Positions 1 through 7,676 of a stretch of DNA of 64,000 bases are shown one piece after another. Location: contig JBAYZO010000005.1 in the NCBI GenBank assembly GCA_041672465.1, forward strand, positions 6,132-70,131, written 5' to 3'. Both the position numbers and the translations under genes were made by a program. A model generated the notes under the pieces. The model was not told the origin of the DNA, made no database searches, and saw nothing but the letters and a program-made list of their open reading frames with translations. Each line of letters opens with the position of its first letter. The stretch's first letter is position 1. The stretch comes from UBA1206 sp041672465 (lineage in GTDB: Bacteria > Bacillota > Clostridia > Oscillospirales > CAG-382).

Positions 1-194
1 TGGTGTCGCACCGCTCGGGGGAGACGGAAGACACGACAATGGCGGACGTCGCCGTGGCGGTGAACGCGGGTCAGATAAAGAGCGGGGCGCCCTGCCGTTC
101 GGAGCGAATCGCGAAGTACAACCGGCTCCTTTTAATTGAGGAAGAGCTTGGGAAAAGCTCGGTATTCAAAGGCAGGTCGGCGCTGAAAGTTTAA
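1..194 (+). CDS. eno: Enolase, 3' end only (partial)
   Basis: C-terminal fragment of the glycolytic enzyme converting 2-phosphoglycerate to phosphoenolpyruvate. Reading from the window edge, it shows the conserved enolase ending: SHRSGETED (the loop carrying a catalytic His and an Arg/Ser that bind phosphate), then DVAVAVNAGQIK and RSERIAKYN, then the acidic tail IEEELG. The stop is TAA at 192-194. The upstream part lies outside the window, so the GTG at position 3 is an internal valine and not a start. A strong hairpin terminator follows at 228. Enolase identity is near certain; only the extent is limited by the window. Confidence 0.95.
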   Translation, partial: VSHRSGETEDTTMADVAVAVNAGQIKSGAPCRSERIAKYNRLLLIEEELGKSSVFKGRSALKV

Positions 195-227
195 AACTCT
201 TATCAAAGAAATATACCCGAATAAAAA

Positions 228-257
228 CCGGCGCGTTTTTTACGCGCCGGATTTGTT
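228..257. terminator. Bidirectional rho-independent terminator between eno and ahcY
   Basis: Perfect 9-bp stem CCGGCGCGT/ACGCGCCGG (228-236 and 242-250) around a T5 loop, followed on the plus strand by ATTTGTTTTG and flanked on the other side by an A-rich run. It lies between the convergent ends of eno (+) and ahcY (-) and can serve both. Confidence 0.85.
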
Positions 258-263
258 TTGTGT

Positions 264-1505
264 TTAATTCTGCCAGCTGTTTAAATAATCGGCCTGCCCG
301 GGGGTCAGGGAATCAATGCTTATCCCCCAAAAGCCAAGCTGCTTTTTCGCTACCGATATATCAATTTCCTCCGGCACTTCCAAAACGCCTTTTAGGGAAC
401 CGCCGTTTTTGACAAGATACGCCGCCGACAGCGCCTGAAGGGCAAAGGACATGTCCATAATCTCGGCGGGGTGTCCGTCGCCGCAGGCGAGGTTGACAAG
501 CCTGCCCTCGCCAAGGAGGTACACGGTCCTGCCGTCGTCAAACTCATAGCCCGTTATGTTTTCCCGGGCGGTAAACGTTCTCTTAGCCATGGCGGCAAGC
601 GATTTCACGTCCACCTCAACGTCAAAGTGCCCCGCGTTGCAAAGGATCGCCTTGTCTTTGATGTGTCGGAACGCCTCTTTTGAAATAACGTCGCGGCATC
701 CAGTGACGGTGATAAAAAAGTCCCCGCGGCTCGCCGCCTTTGTCATTTCCATAACCTCAAAGCCGTCCATGACCGCTTCTATCGCTTTTATGGGGTCGAT
801 CTCGGTGACAATAACCCTCGCACCGAGCCCTTTCGCCCTCATCGCCACGCCCTTGCCGCACCAGCCGTAACCGGCGACAACCACGGTTTTCCCGGCGACG
901 ATAAGGTTTGTCGTGCGGGTAATTCCGTCCCAGACCGACTGCCCCGTGCCGTAGCGGTTGTCAAACAGATATTTGCACTTGGCGTTGTTGACCAGCACCA
1001 TGGGGAACTTCAGCTCCCCCGCCCTGTCCATCGCCTTCAGCCGGATAATCCCCGTGGTGGTTTCCTCGCAGCCGCCAATGACGTCCCCGAGCTTTTCCGG
1101 GTAGCCCATGTGGATAAGATTAACAAGGTCGCCGCCGTCGTCGATAATAATGTTCGGGCCGGCCTTTATAACGGAAGAGGTATGCCTTTCGTATTCCCCA
1201 CGGGTCGCGCCGTGCCAAGCGAAGATGTTAAGCCCCTCGCGCGCAAGCGCCGCCGCTATGTCGTCCTGAGTGGAGAGCGGGTTGCTCCCCGTGACAAACA
1301 TTTCGGCGCCGCCGCTCGCCAGAGTAAGACAAAGAAAAGCCGTCTTTGCCTCAAGGTGAACCGAAAGCGCGACTTTCTTGCCGCGGAAGGGTTTTTCTTT
1401 AATGAAATCCTCCCGAACGGCTGAAAGCAGGGGCATATGCCTTTTTACCCAGTCGATTTTTATTTTGCCTTTTTCCCATAGTTGGGCGTTTCGTATCTCG
1501 CTCAT
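264..1505 (-). CDS. ahcY: Adenosylhomocysteinase (S-adenosyl-L-homocysteine hydrolase)
   Basis: NAD-dependent cytosolic enzyme that splits S-adenosylhomocysteine into adenosine and homocysteine, recycling the product of SAM methyltransferases. Visible motifs: the DDGGDL substrate/metal region, CEETTTG, the active-site Lys/Asp stretch around KCKYLFDNRYGTGQS, the Rossmann NAD motif GYGWCGKG (about residues 212-219) and NAGHFDVEVD. It is the short bacterial/thermophile-like form without the C-terminal KPxxYRY tail. I choose the ATG at 1505 because homologues begin MSxIRD and a GGAAGG lies 13 nt upstream. Longer frames (ATG at 1550, GTG at 1562) would begin at or beside the transcription start implied by the promoter at 1569-1597. 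Confidence 0.93.
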   Translation of the reverse strand: MSEIRNAQLWEKGKIKIDWVKRHMPLLSAVREDFIKEKPFRGKKVALSVHLEAKTAFLCLTLASGGAEMFVTGSNPLSTQDDIAAALAREGLNIFAWHGATRGEYERHTSSVIKAGPNIIIDDGGDLVNLIHMGYPEKLGDVIGGCEETTTGIIRLKAMDRAGELKFPMVLVNNAKCKYLFDNRYGTGQSVWDGITRTTNLIVAGKTVVVAGYGWCGKGVAMRAKGLGARVIVTEIDPIKAIEAVMDGFEVMEMTKAASRGDFFITVTGCRDVISKEAFRHIKDKAILCNAGHFDVEVDVKSLAAMAKRTFTARENITGYEFDDGRTVYLLGEGRLVNLACGDGHPAEIMDMSFALQALSAAYLVKNGGSLKGVLEVPEEIDISVAKKQLGFWGISIDSLTPGQADYLNSWQN

Positions 1506-1568
1506 TAAACATTGCCAGCCTTCCGGGTTTATTTTCGTCTGTGTTAACATTTGTTGTTTCACGCGCTT

Positions 1569-1597
1569 AGTATACAGTTAAACGCCCGAAAAGTCAA
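1569..1597 (-). promoter_or_regulatory. Sigma-A type promoter of ahcY
   Basis: Minus-strand -35 TTGACT (1592-1597) and -10 TATACT (1569-1574) with exactly 17 bp between. Transcription would begin near 1561, giving a leader of about 55 nt to the preferred ahcY start. The -35 box lies on the stop codon of the neighbouring S-component gene. Confidence 0.75.
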
Positions 1598-2112
1598 CCA
1601 AACGTTTTGTTTAATTTGCGAATCTGAACCGAAAGCGGATAAATTAAGAGCCCGAAAGCGACGTTCCCCGCCGCGTGGATAAGGTCAAAATAAAATCCCG
1701 CCCCTATCCACAAAAGCGTGGTTTTTAAGTCATAGCCGAAAAAGAACGCCTGCGCGGGGGCGTAGAGCGCGCCGAAAGACAAGCCGAAAGCTCCGCAGAC
1801 GACGGGGTAAACAATCATCGCCCACTTTTTGCCGAGTCCTTTCGGGATAAGCATCGTCACCCCCCACAGAATTGCCCAAAGATATAAATAAGGCACCCAC
1901 CATATGGCAAACCCATATGTCACGCCGGTCAAAAAGACATAAACATATATCGGCACAAGAGCTTGAAACCGATAAACAACCGTCAAAAGCATGACAAACA
2001 TACCAAGCATATGAATGTTTGGCAGCCACTGCGTCAGCAGGTACGACACATACATGACTGCGCCGAACATCGCGAAGACGCAATATCTCGCCAGCTTTTT
2101 TTTATAAGTCAT
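1594..2112 (-). CDS. ECF transporter S component (vitamin, probably cobalamin-related)
   Basis: Integral membrane substrate-binding subunit of an energy-coupling-factor importer; it would need the shared EcfA/A'/T module, which is not in this window. About 172 residues and strongly hydrophobic: a short basic N-terminus (MTYKKKLARY) followed by five or six predicted membrane segments with WWVPYLYLWAILWGV in the middle and a late AAGNVAFGLL. The ATG at 2112 overlaps the stop of the upstream DUF4430 gene by 4 nt (ATGA), so the two are translationally coupled and share the cobalamin riboswitch at 2614-2825. The substrate assignment is inferred from that riboswitch and from the partner protein; the family call rests on length and topology. 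Confidence 0.7.
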   Translation of the reverse strand: MTYKKKLARYCVFAMFGAVMYVSYLLTQWLPNIHMLGMFVMLLTVVYRFQALVPIYVYVFLTGVTYGFAIWWVPYLYLWAILWGVTMLIPKGLGKKWAMIVYPVVCGAFGLSFGALYAPAQAFFFGYDLKTTLLWIGAGFYFDLIHAAGNVAFGLLIYPLSVQIRKLNKTFG

Positions 2113-2495
2113 TTTGAGTATACAATCTTTATCACGTCGCCGTCCCGGATGACAAGGGTGTCCACCCCCTCCATGCACATCGCGTCGTTTTGGTAAAACG
2201 ACCACCACGCGCCGTCAGTAGCGTAATCCGCCGTTATTCCGTCCACGGCTTTGACAAAGTAGCCGTTTTTTGTCTCCTCGCCGGTAATCAGGTTGTTTTC
2301 AACAAGCGCGCCCTTTAGGATCGCGTGTTTTGTACTAATATTGTAATCCTTAGATATGCCGTCCTCATAAACCACGGTAACGGTGATTTTTATGGGGTCG
2401 TCGTAAAACTCAAGCTTTTTTTCCGAACATGAGACAAACAGCCCCGAAACAAGAAACAGCGAGGCAAGGATAAGTAAAAATAATCTTTTTTTCAT
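2109..2495 (-). CDS. DUF4430 (transcobalamin C-terminal-like) lipoprotein
   Basis: Small surface lipoprotein of about 128 residues. It has a basic start (MKKR), a hydrophobic stretch and a lipobox ending in V-S-C, with the cysteine as lipid anchor. The mature part carries the DUF4430 beta-grasp-like signature: an ITVTVVY strand, a central hydrophobic helix, NGYFVKAVDGITADY, GAWWSFYQNDA and a terminal GDVIKIVY. DUF4430 is related to the C-terminal domain of animal transcobalamin. Start ATG 2495 is preceded by GAAAGGATG about 10 nt upstream; the longer TTG frame is not supported. It is first in the riboswitch-controlled unit and coupled to the S component, so I infer that it captures a corrinoid for uptake. 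Confidence 0.82.
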   Translation of the reverse strand: MKKRLFLLILASLFLVSGLFVSCSEKKLEFYDDPIKITVTVVYEDGISKDYNISTKHAILKGALVENNLITGEETKNGYFVKAVDGITADYATDGAWWSFYQNDAMCMEGVDTLVIRDGDVIKIVYSK

Positions 2496-2559
2496 TTTGT
2501 AAAAACATCCTTTCAAAAATTAAATAATTAAAATTGCAAGTCTTTTCTTAAGACACAAA

Positions 2560-2588
2560 AACAGAAGCGCTTCCCGATAGGGAAGCGC
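2560..2588 (-). terminator. Intrinsic terminator forming the riboswitch expression platform
   Basis: Perfect 9-bp hairpin with arms GCGCTTCCC/GGGAAGCGC and a 4-nt loop at 2567-2588, followed on the minus strand by TTCTGTTTTT. It lies between the cobalamin aptamer and the DUF4430 start, so it fits a transcription-attenuation switch. Confidence 0.75.
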
Positions 2589-2613
2589 GCGATAACAAAT
2601 GCCGTAAAAAAAT

Positions 2614-2825
2614 AGGCACCGAACGCCGCGCGCCCCCCGTTGCCCGGGGACGGCTGACATAGCGGCGCGGTAAGCATTCCGACTTAACCGTTTTTATAAA
2701 ATACCCGCTGAAAAGTTTGATTTTCAGCTTTATTTTATATAACGCGGCTTACGGTAATGGCTGTTGCGGCGGATTTTCACCGCCATTTCCTTACCCCCGA
2801 AAGACTGCCTTAAGCAAAAGTGCCT
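2614..2825 (-). ncRNA. Cobalamin (B12) riboswitch
   Basis: Read on the minus strand, the region is bounded by complementary AGGCAC (2820-2825) and GTGCCT (2614-2619), which form P1. Inside are the conserved GGTGAAAATCC segment (complement of 2771-2781), an AGCCATTACCGTAAG stretch matching the core, and the B12-box-like AAGTCGGAATGCTTACC (complement of 2669-2685). The box is followed by a GC-rich arm suited to the kissing loop. Length and order match the Rfam cobalamin class. A consensus promoter lies just upstream and a terminator just downstream; binding of cobalamin would be expected to switch off the DUF4430/S-component pair. Confidence 0.82.
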
Positions 2826-2901
2826 GACAGCCGCCCGGTTCCGGGTTTTACCCCGGCGCGCAGCCCAAATTGTAAATACCATGGATCCTTTGGTATACCA
2901 T

Positions 2902-2930
2902 ATAGTAGCACTTAAGCGGGGTTTTGTCAA
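2902..2930 (-). promoter_or_regulatory. Promoter of the cobalamin-riboswitch transcript
   Basis: Minus-strand -35 TTGACA (2925-2930) and -10 TACTAT (2902-2907), spacing 17 bp. It sits about 75 nt upstream of the aptamer. Confidence 0.75.
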
Positions 2931-2992
2931 CCGCCTTTTACCGCTTTTTTTGCGCTTTTGGCAGTTAAAAGACGATGTTTTTGCCCTTTATA

Positions 2993-3021
2993 TTGTATTT
3001 AATAAAAAAACATGCTACAAT
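2993..3021 (+). promoter_or_regulatory. Promoter of the orphan histidine kinase
   Basis: -35 TTGTAT (2993-2998) and -10 TACAAT (3016-3021) with 17-bp spacing. The leader to the ATG at 3103 is about 75 nt and ends with AAGGAAG. Confidence 0.6.
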
Positions 3022-3102
3022 CTCATCGCGAGGCTGTTTTAGCCCCGTTCTGAAGTTCAAGCAAGCTTTAGTTATTTTTCTTTCTTAAGGAAGTTACGCG
3101 AT

Positions 3103-4350
3103 ATGATAAAAAAGCTTAAAATTAAGTTTACCATAATTATAATGGCGCTGTTCACCACCCTTTTGGCGGGGATACTGGCTTTTTTCTATTTTCAGACCAA
3201 ATCAAACCTCTATAACGACAGCCTCGCCGCGATGAAAGATTATATGTCAAAACCCCCGTATCTTGTCTTCGGCAATCCGTTTGAGCGTTTTTTCGGTGAG
3301 GAAAACAATTTAAATAAAAACGCCGCCGACGCGTTCGCGGTCGAGTATTTTTCCTACTCAAAAATTATCGTCCCCTACGGCTTTGGGGATTCAATCACAG
3401 ACGAACAAAAAGATTATATTTTTTCAATAGTGAGAACCACCCTTGACGCGAAAAGTAATACCGGGGTTATCGGCGGCTTTGGGCTGAGGTATTTAAAACA
3501 GCCCTTTAACGGAGGGGTTAAAATTGTTTTTCTTGACAAGTCCTATGAGGACAGCGTGCTGGACAGCCTTGGGGTGACAATACTAATAATCGGCGCGGGT
3601 GGGTTTATTTTATTTTTACTCGCGTCGCTTGTCATAACGAAAATCGCCGTCCGCCCCGCTGAGCGGTCATGGAAACAGCAAAAACAACTGGTGGCGGACA
3701 TTTCCCACGAGCTTAAAACCCCGCTGACTATAATAAGCGCCAACGCCGATATAATCGCCTCCCGCCCGAACGCCGCTTCGGAGGAAACAGCAAAGTGGCT
3801 TTCTTATATAAAAAGCGAGACCGAACGCATGGGGTCGCTTATCTCAAGCCTGCTTTACCTTGAAAAGTCGCGCAAAGAGTCGGGCGCGGATGAAAAAACT
3901 TATCTAAACCTAAGCGAGCTTGCCGTGGGCGCCTGCCTGCCTTTTGAGAGCGTGTGCTTTGAAAAAGGGCTTACCCTTTCGGTGAGCGTAAAACCCGATA
4001 TCTTCCTCACCGCCGACGCCGGGCTAATAACCCGCCTTATCGGGATTCTGCTTGACAACGCGGTGAAATATTCGGTACCCGGGGGAAAAGTCAGCTTCGC
4101 GCTGCAAAAAACCCCCGATAAAATAATAATGGCGGTTAATAATAAAGGGGAGGTAATACCCCCCGAGCGTATCCGGCATTTATTTGAGCGGTTTTACCGC
4201 GGCGACGAGTCACGCTCCCGCGAGGAGGGCGGCTTTGGGCTCGGGCTTGCCATCGCGAAAGAAATCGCCGAGTCCCACTCCGGGAAAATCGCCGTAAAAA
4301 GCGACAAATCCGAGGGCACCACGTTTATATGTTCCTTTAAGCCGTCATAA
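3103..4350 (+). CDS. Orphan sensor histidine kinase
   Basis: Membrane-bound two-component sensor, 415 residues. Membrane segments at about 8-30 and 158-178 flank an extracellular sensing domain of about 125 residues with no domain I recognise. The cytoplasmic part has the H-box ADISHELKTPLT (phospho-acceptor His202), an N-box LLDNAVKYS, an F-box-like HLFERFYRGDESRS and a G-box GFGLGLAIAKEI. No HAMP domain is evident between TM2 and the H-box. SD AAGGAAG precedes the ATG. No response regulator lies nearby; both neighbours are on the other strand, so it must signal to a partner elsewhere. Its 3' end overlaps the convergent sigG by 6 nt. Confidence 0.9.
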   Translation: MIKKLKIKFTIIIMALFTTLLAGILAFFYFQTKSNLYNDSLAAMKDYMSKPPYLVFGNPFERFFGEENNLNKNAADAFAVEYFSYSKIIVPYGFGDSITDEQKDYIFSIVRTTLDAKSNTGVIGGFGLRYLKQPFNGGVKIVFLDKSYEDSVLDSLGVTILIIGAGGFILFLLASLVITKIAVRPAERSWKQQKQLVADISHELKTPLTIISANADIIASRPNAASEETAKWLSYIKSETERMGSLISSLLYLEKSRKESGADEKTYLNLSELAVGACLPFESVCFEKGLTLSVSVKPDIFLTADAGLITRLIGILLDNAVKYSVPGGKVSFALQKTPDKIIMAVNNKGEVIPPERIRHLFERFYRGDESRSREEGGFGLGLAIAKEIAESHSGKIAVKSDKSEGTTFICSFKPS

Positions 4351-5115
4351 CTCCCCGCGGATTTTCTCAAGCGCGGTTTTTTCAAGCCTTGAAACCTGCG
4401 CCTGTGAAATGCCTATTTCCGACGACACCTCGGTTTGGGTTTTTCCGCTGTAAAACCTAAGCTTTAATATTTTCTTTTCCCGATCGGTGAGTTTTTTTAT
4501 TGCCTCCGCCACCGCTATGGTCGTTATCCAGTTTTCGTCCGTGTTGTTCTTGTCGCTTATCTGGTCCATTACGTAAAGGCTGTCGCCGTTTTCTGAATAA
4601 ATCGGCTCGTAGAGCGAAATCGGCTCCATTATCGCGTCAAGCGCCGAAGTGACTTCCTTTTGCGTCAGCCCGAGGGACGACGATATTTCCCCCGGCGTGG
4701 GCTCGCGGGAGAGTGACTTTGAAAGCCTGTCCTTTGCCTGAAGCGCCTTGTACGCCGTGTCTCTTATCGACCTTGAAACCCTGATATGGTTGTCGTCGCG
4801 GAGATACCTCCGCAGCTCTCCGATTATCATGGGGACGGCGTAGGTGGAAAACTTTACTTCCTGCGCCAAATCAAAGTTATCCACCGCTTTTATAAGCCCA
4901 ATGCACCCCACCTGAAACAAGTCGTCGGGGCAGGCTCCCCTTTGGGTAAAAGATTGCAGCACGCTCAGCACCAGCTTGAGGTTTGAGTTAATAAGCTTTT
5001 CCCGCGCCTTTTTGTCGCCGTCCCTTGTTCTTTTTAAAAGCTCTCTTTTTTCTTCTTCGGATATCGTTACTAACTTTGAGGTGTTCACCCCGCAGATTTC
5101 CACTTTGTTATACAT
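4345..5115 (-). CDS. sigG: RNA polymerase sporulation sigma factor SigG
   Basis: Late forespore sigma factor that directs spore-protection and germination genes. The start YNKVEICGVNTSKL is the hallmark SigG N-terminus. It is followed by region 2 (DLFQVGCIGLIKAVDNFD, KFSTYAVPMIIGELRRYLRD), region 3 and region 4 (LTDREKKILKLRF, QTEVSSEIGISQAQVSRLEK). The length of about 256 residues is normal. The start is uncertain: ATG 5115 matches homologues, whereas GAAAGG lies some 16 nt upstream and would better serve a TTG at 5121 or, too closely, an ATG at 5130. The usual clostridial neighbours spoIIGA and sigE are not adjacent. Confidence 0.93.
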   Translation of the reverse strand: MYNKVEICGVNTSKLVTISEEEKRELLKRTRDGDKKAREKLINSNLKLVLSVLQSFTQRGACPDDLFQVGCIGLIKAVDNFDLAQEVKFSTYAVPMIIGELRRYLRDDNHIRVSRSIRDTAYKALQAKDRLSKSLSREPTPGEISSSLGLTQKEVTSALDAIMEPISLYEPIYSENGDSLYVMDQISDKNNTDENWITTIAVAEAIKKLTDREKKILKLRFYSGKTQTEVSSEIGISQAQVSRLEKTALEKIRGEL

Positions 5116-5317
5116 AATCAAAATAACCATGCCTTTCGTCACTGCCGACTAAAGTGTTTGACGGCGAAATTCCATTTTGGCATTAGCCGTAAAGAAAAGC
5201 CTTTACTTAAAGTTTTCCCAATGTAGGCGGGGTAAATACCTGTTTTGGATCGGTTTTAAAAAAGATACATTTTTATTATATTTATTATACAGTTAAACAA
5301 AAAAAGGCGGTTTTGTC

Positions 5318-5551
5318 ATGCGCTACTCGGTTGAAAAAACAGAAGAAGATATCGTCACCCTTTACGGCGACGACGACAGCGTTTTGCATATCAAAGCGCA
5401 AGTTCTGGGCTTTGAGGTTTTCCCCGGGGATATTTTAATTCTGTATGAAGAAAACGGAGAAAACAGATTTGTAAAGGACAAAGAGGAGAGCGAAAAGAGA
5501 AAGAAAACCAATATAAAGCGCCTAAACGACCTTTTTAAAAGAAAGACCTAA
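5318..5551 (+). CDS. DUF3006 family small protein
   Basis: 77-residue cytosolic protein: an N-terminal beta-rich part (YSVEKTEEDIVTLYGDDD) resembling DUF3006, where a short acidic patch and a GDIL turn are typical, and a Lys/Arg-rich helical tail. No catalytic residues are recognisable. SD AAAGGCGG lies 8-9 nt upstream of the ATG. It is divergent from sigG, next to other sporulation-linked genes; any role in sporulation is inference from position only. Confidence 0.65.
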   Translation: MRYSVEKTEEDIVTLYGDDDSVLHIKAQVLGFEVFPGDILILYEENGENRFVKDKEESEKRKKTNIKRLNDLFKRKT

Positions 5552-5577
5552 ACTTTAAATTAAAATTTGTTTTATTT

Positions 5578-6198
5578 TTAACTTCTGATTTTGATCCTCG
5601 CCTCAATATCTTTTTTATTTTTGGATATCCCGCCGCTTATAAGGGTTATAAAATATGTCTCCGACATTATGTCAACGCGGTCGCGCCACATTCCGTCAAG
5701 CGCGGAAAGCAGGAAAAAAACCTCGTTTTTAAAGCTTTCCCTGTCTTTTGTCTCGACGGTTATTTTTATTTGCGATATAGAGCATCTCGCCTCGCCGATA
5801 AAACCCGAAACATCGTAGACCGTGACCAAAACCTCCTCGGGGAAAACCCCGCAGGACTTCAGCGCGGCTATCACCCTCCCCCGCGAAAGGTGGGTTGAAA
5901 CGGCGACGAGGTCGTTTTTATAGCAATCGGTGAAGGTGTTGTCGGACGGGTTATACACAAAAACCCCCTCGTTTCCCCCCTCGTCGATAAGCTTTGCTTT
6001 GTAAAGGGACGCCCTGCGGTCAAAAACAACCCCCGTTATTTTCATTTTCCCGCCATACTCTAAACTGTTCAGCCTTTTTGCCGATTTTAAGGTTAAAATA
6101 GCGTCAAAAGGGTTGCCGGTCACGCAGAAAACAATGGCGAGAACGCAAGACATCAGCGCTAAAGCATAGGTTAGTTTTATTGTTTTTAATGTTTTCAC
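5578..6198 (-). CDS. Unrecognised membrane-anchored protein
   Basis: 206 residues; I do not recognise the family. The N-terminus has one hydrophobic segment (about residues 9-28), consistent with a signal anchor. The rest is soluble: a beta-rich part (MKITGVVFDRRASLYKAKLIDE, here at about 52-73) and a C-terminal ferredoxin-like alternation ending in RIKIRS. The GTG start at 6198 has GGTGG 4-5 nt upstream. It lies head to head with yunB and close to sigG, so a sporulation role is possible, but nothing in the sequence shows it. Confidence 0.7.
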   Translation of the reverse strand: MKTLKTIKLTYALALMSCVLAIVFCVTGNPFDAILTLKSAKRLNSLEYGGKMKITGVVFDRRASLYKAKLIDEGGNEGVFVYNPSDNTFTDCYKNDLVAVSTHLSRGRVIAALKSCGVFPEEVLVTVYDVSGFIGEARCSISQIKITVETKDRESFKNEVFFLLSALDGMWRDRVDIMSETYFITLISGGISKNKKDIEARIKIRS

Positions 6199-6264
6199 TT
6201 TACCACCCGCGCTTATATTATTTCAAAACTTCGCGGCATATAATCATAAACGGGGTGAATTGGC

Positions 6265-6870
6265 TTGAGGAAAAAAAAGCTAAAGGTTTTTTTAGCGGTT
6301 TTTTTGGTCTGCGCGCTTGCTTGCGCCATTGCGATGGCTATAAACTTTGAATCCGCGGCTGACAAATACGCCGGATACGAAATAAAAAATACCCTTATTC
6401 AGGGTATTAATAATATTTATTACAGCCAAACCCGCCTTAATTACGAAAACCTCAAAGGCGCGGTCGAAATCAGCCGAAACAGCGGGGGAAAAATAACCTC
6501 AATTTCGGTCGACAGCGTTTTTTTAAATCTGTTTGCCTCCGAAACCGTAACGAGGGTGATTTTGTTTTTGGAAAGCTCGTCTTCATCGTTCGGGCTGCCG
6601 CTGGGGAATATCACCTCGATCAAGCTGCTTTCCGGGTTGGGCCCGAAAATAAGGCTGAAAGTAGTGCTTCAAGGCAACGTGGCGGGGGGGATAACGAGCA
6701 GTTTTCACGAGGCGGGGATAAACCAAACGCTTCACCGGCTGACTTTTGAGATAAAAGCCCTTGTCAGCGCCATGACCCCGTTCGGCTCGCGCGAGAGCGA
6801 AATAAACGTTTCTTTTATTATAAGCGAAACGGTGATAGTGGGGGATATCCCAAACGTGTATTTTAAATAA
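6265..6870 (+). CDS. yunB: Sporulation protein YunB
   Basis: 201-residue membrane-anchored sporulation protein; in Bacillus the gene is under the mother-cell factor SigE. One N-terminal membrane segment (about residues 8-26) is followed by the diagnostic block SGLGPKIRLKVVLQG, then SSFHEAGINQTLHRLTFEIK and the C-terminal SETVIVGDIPNVYFK. The start is TTG at 6265, supported by GGGGTG 7 nt upstream; no ATG fits. The sequence CATATAAT just upstream resembles a SigE -10, but the -35 spacing does not fit well, so I do not call that promoter. Confidence 0.9.
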   Translation: MRKKKLKVFLAVFLVCALACAIAMAINFESAADKYAGYEIKNTLIQGINNIYYSQTRLNYENLKGAVEISRNSGGKITSISVDSVFLNLFASETVTRVILFLESSSSSFGLPLGNITSIKLLSGLGPKIRLKVVLQGNVAGGITSSFHEAGINQTLHRLTFEIKALVSAMTPFGSRESEINVSFIISETVIVGDIPNVYFK

Positions 6871-6879
6871 GCAGGCATA

Positions 6880-7656
6880 TTATCCCGGCGTTTCGGCTTT
6901 TAAAAGTTTTTCAGATATCGCGTAGATGAGAATCGACGAGGCGGAAAACGCGGAAAGCGAAAACTCCCCCCGCAAGCAGTCGATTTTAACCAGCGAATCG
7001 GCGTTTTCAATAAGCGATTTTTTAATTCCCCGTCTTTCTCCGCCTATGACAAGACAAAGCGGGGGCGATGGGTTAAAATGTCTAAGGCTTTGCGCGCGCC
7101 CGCCGCTTGAAGTGCAGACAAGCGAAACTCCCTTTGCCTTTAAGCCCTCCGCAAACATTTCGCCGGAATTATAAAGAGCGATATTTAAAAACTCAAACGC
7201 CCCCGCCGAGGAGCGAACCATAACGCTCTCCCCGTTTGAAAAATCCCTTTCGGGCATAATCACCCCGTCACAGCCAAAGGCGTGGGCTGTTCTAAGCAAA
7301 TACCCAAGGTTATACGGGTCCTCAACGCCGTCAACGGCGAGATAAAAGCCCTTTTTACCCCCCTGCTCAAGCAATTCGTCTATGGTGATAAACTTCTTTT
7401 CCCCCACTGTCGCGGCTACCCCGCCGGGGGTTTTTGTAAGCGAGAAAAAATCCTCGGCGGAAAGGTAAATCAATTCAATTTTATTTTCATTCGCGAAGCG
7501 AGTTAAAAACTCATACTGCTTTTTTTCGGCATAATGATATGAGGAAGAACAAATTCTGTTCTTCCTTTCGATATCAAAAAATATTTGTTTGACTTCCCGG
7601 CTCTTTGCCTTTATAACAGACGAAACCGAGATATACCCGCTAATCAGAAGATCCAT
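6880..7656 (-). CDS. TrmH/SpoU-family RNA 2'-O-methyltransferase (RlmB-like)
   Basis: SAM-dependent methyltransferase of the SPOUT superfamily, 258 residues, most likely acting on 23S rRNA or tRNA ribose. An N-terminal substrate-binding domain (residues 1-90, including TPGGVAATVGEKK) precedes the knotted catalytic domain. Motif 1 is DGVEDPYNLGYLLRTAHAFG, with the catalytic Asn and Arg; motif 2 contains CLVIGGERRGI and motif 3 FSLSAFSASSILIYA. In canonical enzymes motif 3 reads xSLNVSxA; here Asn is replaced by Ala, a modest deviation. AGGGG precedes the ATG. The 20-nt gap to the upstream DHHW gene suggests co-transcription. Confidence 0.87.
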   Translation of the reverse strand: MDLLISGYISVSSVIKAKSREVKQIFFDIERKNRICSSSYHYAEKKQYEFLTRFANENKIELIYLSAEDFFSLTKTPGGVAATVGEKKFITIDELLEQGGKKGFYLAVDGVEDPYNLGYLLRTAHAFGCDGVIMPERDFSNGESVMVRSSAGAFEFLNIALYNSGEMFAEGLKAKGVSLVCTSSGGRAQSLRHFNPSPPLCLVIGGERRGIKKSLIENADSLVKIDCLRGEFSLSAFSASSILIYAISEKLLKAETPG

Positions 7657-7676
7657 AAAAAACCCCTGCCGCGCCG

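Noticed and set aside
6225..6264. SigE promoter for yunB
   Set aside because: A CATATAAT box is present but the -35-like ATATT is too far (about 17 nt, against 14-15).
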